This document shows, piece by piece, positions 60,608 through 64,000 of a DNA stretch of 64,000 nt (the stretch's first letter is position 1; the number at the start of each line of letters is the position of its first letter). Below the pieces are notes generated by a model, which was not told where the DNA came from, ran no database searches, and worked only from the letters and a program-made list of their open reading frames with translations. The position numbers and the translations under genes were made by a program. The DNA lies in the NCBI GenBank assembly GCA_016704275.1, contig JADJAK010000002.1:62001-126000 (forward strand), written 5' to 3'. The stretch comes from Gemmatimonadota bacterium (GTDB lineage Bacteria > Gemmatimonadota > Gemmatimonadetes > Gemmatimonadales > GWC2-71-9).

Positions 60608-61894
60608 CTACTGCAGGCCGCCGGGAAGCCGGGGCGACGACAGCAGCGCCCCGAACGCCTGCCACCGCGCCGCCGGATCGTTCCCCGCCCGCTCGACGTA
60701 CGATGCCACCAGATCACGGCCCAGGTTGTAGTTGATGACATAACTGCGATAGGTCTGGATGAATCGCAATGTCTTCGCCGCCGCCTCGGGCGACTGCAAC
60801 CACCACCGCTCCATCAGCGCCACGGCACCCGCCGAGTCGAGCGCGCCGTCCAGGTAGCGGCGCGCCACCGCATTGCGCGCATGATTCAGCTGCTCCATCA
60901 CGGCGCGCACGTCGGCGTTCTGGGTTGCCAGCGCCGGGTCGAGCCCGGCGAGCGGGAAGAGCGAGTCACGCTCGAAGGCGGTCCGTGCTTCGCCCGGGAA
61001 CGCCATCTCGATCCCGTAATTGGCACTCCCCTCGGCGATCAACGACTGCGGCGAGAAGAGCGGATAGACGGACATCTCCACCCAGCCGCGCCCCCGCACC
61101 AACGCCTCCTCGAGGCGCGCGTTGTAGACATGGTGCCCCGGATAGCCCTCGTGGCACGCCAGATCCACCGCGCGATCCACCGGAATCGGGAAGTCGAGGT
61201 TCACCTGGATCAGCGAGTGATACTCACCCTTGTACCAGTTGTAGGCATTCCACGACGTCCCCTTCACATACTCCAGGTCGAACCGCTCCGAGGCCGGGAG
61301 CGGGAGATGCGCCAGTGTGCGGGCCCGACACGCGGCAATCGCTACCTTGAAGACGGTATCCACTCGCCCGGCCGGAATCATCGCGCCGTCGCGAAAGCGC
61401 TGATAACGTGACGCCAGACTCCCGGGGCCGGGGATCAGCGCGTCAAGGCGTGACACCAGCGAATCGAAGTGAGCATCGGGGAGGGTCGGCGGCGTGACAT
61501 CGTACAACGCCTTCGCCTCTTCGTCGAAGGTGAACCGCCTGCCACCGAGCATCGCGGCTCTGGATGAGAGTGCGCCGAGCTGGGTGCGCAGGTAGCGATG
61601 CCGCAGCTGCACCAGCGAGTCAGTGTACGCGGGAACGGTGTCGCCCAATTGGGCAATCAGCGAATCGGCGGCGGCACCGATCGCGGCCACCGACATCGAA
61701 TCACGGTCTGCGAGCTGTTTCAGGGAGTCGGGGCCGTAGTAGGCATCGACATAGTTGGCATCGTGGTGACCGAGTCGCAGGACGAGGCCGACGTAGCGAA
61801 CCGCGATCGGATCGAGGGCGGTGGGAGCAGGCGCCGGCTGCGCGCAGGCCGCACTCCCCAGCGTCAGCACCAACAGGATTCGAAGGCGATGCAT
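60608..61894 (-). CDS. DUF885-like secreted metallopeptidase, lipoprotein
   Basis: 428-aa protein with a lipoprotein signal (MHRLRILLVLTLGSAAC). The zinc-site motif LACHEGYPGHHVYN (HExxxHH type) and NYGIEMAFPGEARTAFE support a gluzincin-like metallopeptidase as in the DUF885 family, though the protein is shorter and its N-terminal half (HDANYVDAYYGPDSL...ALSSRAAMLGGRRFTFDEEAKALYDV) differs from the best-known members. ATG 61894 is preceded by GGAG. It probably acts on peptides in the periplasm or at the outer membrane. It is convergent to the PepSY gene and lies after the Mur-ligase genes on the same strand. Confidence 0.7.
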   Translation of the reverse strand: MHRLRILLVLTLGSAACAQPAPAPTALDPIAVRYVGLVLRLGHHDANYVDAYYGPDSLKQLADRDSMSVAAIGAAADSLIAQLGDTVPAYTDSLVQLRHRYLRTQLGALSSRAAMLGGRRFTFDEEAKALYDVTPPTLPDAHFDSLVSRLDALIPGPGSLASRYQRFRDGAMIPAGRVDTVFKVAIAACRARTLAHLPLPASERFDLEYVKGTSWNAYNWYKGEYHSLIQVNLDFPIPVDRAVDLACHEGYPGHHVYNARLEEALVRGRGWVEMSVYPLFSPQSLIAEGSANYGIEMAFPGEARTAFERDSLFPLAGLDPALATQNADVRAVMEQLNHARNAVARRYLDGALDSAGAVALMERWWLQSPEAAAKTLRFIQTYRSYVINYNLGRDLVASYVERAGNDPAARWQAFGALLSSPRLPGGLQ

Positions 61895-61921
61895 CGCACA
61901 ACTCCAGGAGAGGGGTCCGGG

Positions 61922-63547
61922 TCAGGCGGGCGTGACAGCACCCATGGCGGCGAGGCGCGCCAGCACCTCGGTCCGCGCGTCGAGCGAATGGACCGGCAGC
62001 ACGAGGACGTCACCGGGTTGCGCCCAGGCGATGGAGGCCTCGACCGCTTCGACTTCGTCGAGGACCGTCACGATTCGGTCGGTGGGCGCGCCAAGTGTCC
62101 GCAGGGCACCCTCGAGCAACGCCGGCACTTCGCCCATGGTGCGCCCGCGCCGATAGCCGTCGAGTTCCTTCAGCACGATGCGATCGGGCCGAGCGGCCCA
62201 CGCGGCGGCGGCCAGGTCGGCGAGTGCGCCGTCATCGCGGTTCCCCGCCTGACCGAGCAGCAGCAGCAGCCGAGTCGGGTGGAGGCTGCGGGCCACCTTG
62301 AGGAGCCCGGTGAGCCCCGTCGGATTGTGCGCGTAGTCGAGGAGAATCGTCGCCCCGTGCAGCTCGAAACGACTCAGGCGGCCGGCGTTGTCGGCGGGGT
62401 GTGCCCCGAACCGCGCCAAGACGGTAGTGATCGTCGACGGCACCACACCGAGGTGATGCGCCGCGAGCGCAGCGGCCAGCATGTTGGTGAGGTTGTACTC
62501 GGCGGCACCGGCCGCGGTGAGCGGCATGGTGCGGAGGTCGCCGAGATCCTCCACGCCGCGCGGAGCCGCGAGCCAGAGGTGGTCCCCGTCGCGCCATGCG
62601 GTGGCGGGCTGTTCCCCGACCTGGCGTGTGGCGCCGGACGGTGAATACCACGCCACCGTGACGCCGGCGGGGAGCGTTGCGGCGCGGAGCGCGGCGTCGT
62701 CCGCATTCAGCACCAGCACGCCGCCTCCCCGCAGTCCCTTCGCGATGACCAGCTTGACGAGCGCGAGATCGGCAAGCGTCTCGACACCGTACTCTCCGAA
62801 GTGATCGGCTTCGATGTTGGTCACCACGGCGACCGCGGCACCGAGGACACCGAGTCCACGACGCAGGATGCCGCCGCGTGCCGTCTCGAGGATGGCACAC
62901 TCGACAGCGGGGGCGCCGACGACCCGTTGGGCTCCGGCCGGGCCGGACCAGTCACCCGCCTCGACGGCCACCCCATCGATGAAGACGCCGTCGGTGCAGC
63001 ACCAGCCGGTATGCTGGCCGGTGGCCATGGTCATCGCCGCAATCAATCGCGTCGTGGTGGTCTTGCCATTGGATCCGGTGACGAGCGCGACCCGCTGGTC
63101 GGGCCTCGCGACGACCGCGAGGTCGCTTGATGGCGCCTGTGCCTCGAGGGTCGCGAGGACAGCGAGTTGCCTGACCGCGGACGCTTCGTCGCGGGGAAGG
63201 TCGCCCGGGGCGAGAAGCGCAGGTGCCGATGCGACCCCGGCGGCACGCAGCGCCGACTCCCAGGCCCACTCGTTCACCTCGGTGGCCGTCAGCAGTCGGT
63301 CGCCGGGGGCGGTGAAGGCGAGCACCAGATGGCCGGCCCGGCCCGTCACGCTGCAGGTCGGTGCGGGCCAGCCGAGCGCAGCTGCCAGCCGCTGGACGGT
63401 GGCGCGCCATGCATCGGCAGCGGTCGAGGCCAGCTCGCCGTCGACGACGCCCTCGAGCACGACACCGGGTGCCTCGAGCCACCTGGACGGCCCGAAGAGT
63501 CGACGCGAATCACTCCAGGCCGGCGCCACCAGCTCAGGTTGGGCCAT
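61922..63547 (-). CDS. Mur ligase family protein associated with a cyanophycin synthetase-like enzyme
   Basis: 541-aa ATP-dependent amide ligase. P-loop ALVTGSNGKTTTTRLIAAMT at ~170-190, ILETARGGILRRGLG, VTNIEADHFGEYGVETLADLALVK (metal Glu/His), AAEYNLTNMLAAALAA, ILLDYAHNPTGLTGLLKV and LLLLGQAGNRDDGALADLA follow the CphA/MurE order. The N-terminal ~150 residues are not an MurE-type UDP domain and lack an ATP-grasp module. Five bases separate it from the partial ligase upstream (63553-64000), a cyanophycin-synthetase-like C-terminus, so the two form a pair. It may extend or modify an amino-acid polymer. ATG 63547 starts MAQPELVAPAWSDSRRL. Confidence 0.8.
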   Translation of the reverse strand: MAQPELVAPAWSDSRRLFGPSRWLEAPGVVLEGVVDGELASTAADAWRATVQRLAAALGWPAPTCSVTGRAGHLVLAFTAPGDRLLTATEVNEWAWESALRAAGVASAPALLAPGDLPRDEASAVRQLAVLATLEAQAPSSDLAVVARPDQRVALVTGSNGKTTTTRLIAAMTMATGQHTGWCCTDGVFIDGVAVEAGDWSGPAGAQRVVGAPAVECAILETARGGILRRGLGVLGAAVAVVTNIEADHFGEYGVETLADLALVKLVIAKGLRGGGVLVLNADDAALRAATLPAGVTVAWYSPSGATRQVGEQPATAWRDGDHLWLAAPRGVEDLGDLRTMPLTAAGAAEYNLTNMLAAALAAHHLGVVPSTITTVLARFGAHPADNAGRLSRFELHGATILLDYAHNPTGLTGLLKVARSLHPTRLLLLLGQAGNRDDGALADLAAAAWAARPDRIVLKELDGYRRGRTMGEVPALLEGALRTLGAPTDRIVTVLDEVEAVEASIAWAQPGDVLVLPVHSLDARTEVLARLAAMGAVTPA

Positions 63548-63552
63548 GTCGG

Positions 63553-64000
63553 TCAGTCGTCGCTCTCCCGGGCGAGGCGCACGCCCCGCTCGTCACGCAC
63601 CAGCGTGGCCCCATCGAGCGAGACTCTCGGCTGGCGTGTTGGCGCCACGGAGGCGACCGGGAATTCGCCCGTCGTGCGGAGCGGCGCTTCACTGCCGTCG
63701 GGCCGGAACGAGGTGATCTGATCCCACGACCGCTGCAGCGAGTCGCCGAAGATCAGCACGAGGTCGCCGGCGCGTGCCATCCGCAGGGCATGGTCGATCG
63801 CGGCCTGTTCATCGGGAATTTCCTGGACCTGATCGGCCGGGACGCCGGATGCCGCGAGCGCCCGCGCGAGCAGGCGCGGGACCTCATCGCCATCGCGCCC
63901 CCGCAGGGTGTCGTCGCGGCGACAGATGTAGGCGTCGAAGTGCCCCGCGACCGTCTCGGCGATCGCGCGGATGTCCTCGTCGCGGCGGTCGCCCGGCGCG
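63553..64000 (-). CDS. cphA: cyanophycin synthetase-like Mur ligase, C-terminal part (cut by window edge)
   Basis: The frame is open to the right edge; 148 residues remain. APGDRRDEDIRAIAETVAGHFDAYICRRDDTLRGRDGDEVPRLLARAL matches the last Mur-ligase domain of CphA, where R-rich and DD residues bind ATP, and MARAGDLVLIFGDSLQRSWDQITSF is the terminal strand of that domain. A 60-residue tail (PDGSEAPLRTTGEF...RLARESDD) is specific. Full CphA has an N-terminal ATP-grasp domain, which would lie beyond 64000 and cannot be checked. It is the first of two ligase genes on the minus strand. Confidence 0.7.
   Translation of the reverse strand, partial: APGDRRDEDIRAIAETVAGHFDAYICRRDDTLRGRDGDEVPRLLARALAASGVPADQVQEIPDEQAAIDHALRMARAGDLVLIFGDSLQRSWDQITSFRPDGSEAPLRTTGEFPVASVAPTRQPRVSLDGATLVRDERGVRLARESDD

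Overview
This is a 64 kb stretch of a GC-rich (high 60s percent by eye), densely packed chromosome with no rRNA, tRNA, insertion sequence, prophage or CRISPR array that I can see. Gene content fits a Gram-negative soil or water bacterium, and Gemmatimonadota is my best guess: two-membrane features (TonB receptor, OmpA lipoprotein, beta-barrel), a PEP-CTERM protein, a large secreted PIG-L deacetylase, several secreted peptidases, a CphA-like Mur ligase pair and leaderless promoters. The phylum is an inference and was not tested.

Layout. 1-10.7 kb: small envelope and stress genes (LuxR tail, GlsB, OmpA, M48 protease, DUF188), a PilB/GspE-type ATPase with an N-terminal MshEN-like c-di-GMP motif, an Hpt protein overlapping a REC-EAL protein, bacteriohemerythrin with a 53-aa membrane microprotein, an M23-like lipoprotein, HsmA, hemolysin III and YggT. 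10.8-13.9 kb: a four-gene electron-transfer operon (ferredoxin, FAD oxidoreductase, membrane cytochrome-like protein, nine-heme cytochrome c). 14.1-17.6 kb: TonB receptor and GH29 fucosidase. 17.7-22.0 kb: one 1429-aa FIST-kinase-REC-Hpt-REC-EAL protein. 22.2-26.0 kb: queC, queE, an HD-domain protein and a pseudokinase-kinase fusion. 26.0-32.4 kb (minus strand): infA, M3 peptidase, MFS exporter, PIG-L deacetylase, a small membrane protein and DUF971. 32.4-38.6 kb: aconitase, HAD phosphatase, glycosyltransferase, S41 peptidase. 38.5-43.0 kb (minus): secreted lipocalin-like protein, RpoD-like sigma factor, three-subunit proton-translocating transhydrogenase. 43.2-47.9 kb: complete overlapping thrA-thrB-thrC operon. 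48.0-56.5 kb: a six-gene overlapping PEP-CTERM/exopolysaccharide operon behind a sigma-54-type promoter. 56.5-64 kb: ABC-F ATPase, ApbE-DUF2271 fusion with PepSY membrane protein, DUF885-like metallopeptidase, and two Mur-ligase proteins of the cyanophycin-synthetase type.

Three themes stand out. First, c-di-GMP: two EAL proteins at the end of phosphorelays (one split over two genes, one fused into a giant protein) and two MshEN-type receptors (a pilus/secretion ATPase and a polysaccharide synthase). Second, the 48-56 kb locus combines a PEP-CTERM surface protein, a BcsB-like subunit and an MshEN-GT2 synthase, with a GG-N10-GC promoter and a cluster of GCAACA hexamers upstream; it is the best candidate here for a new, regulated surface-polysaccharide system. 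Third, five genes without a Shine-Dalgarno sequence carry a TANNNT box exactly 6 nt before their ATG, which points to leaderless transcription.

Caution: at least eight genes, nearly all in the first 16 kb, are broken by single-base frame changes although the conserved protein sequence continues in another frame. I read these mainly as assembly errors, with real decay as the alternative, and give the whole gene span for each.
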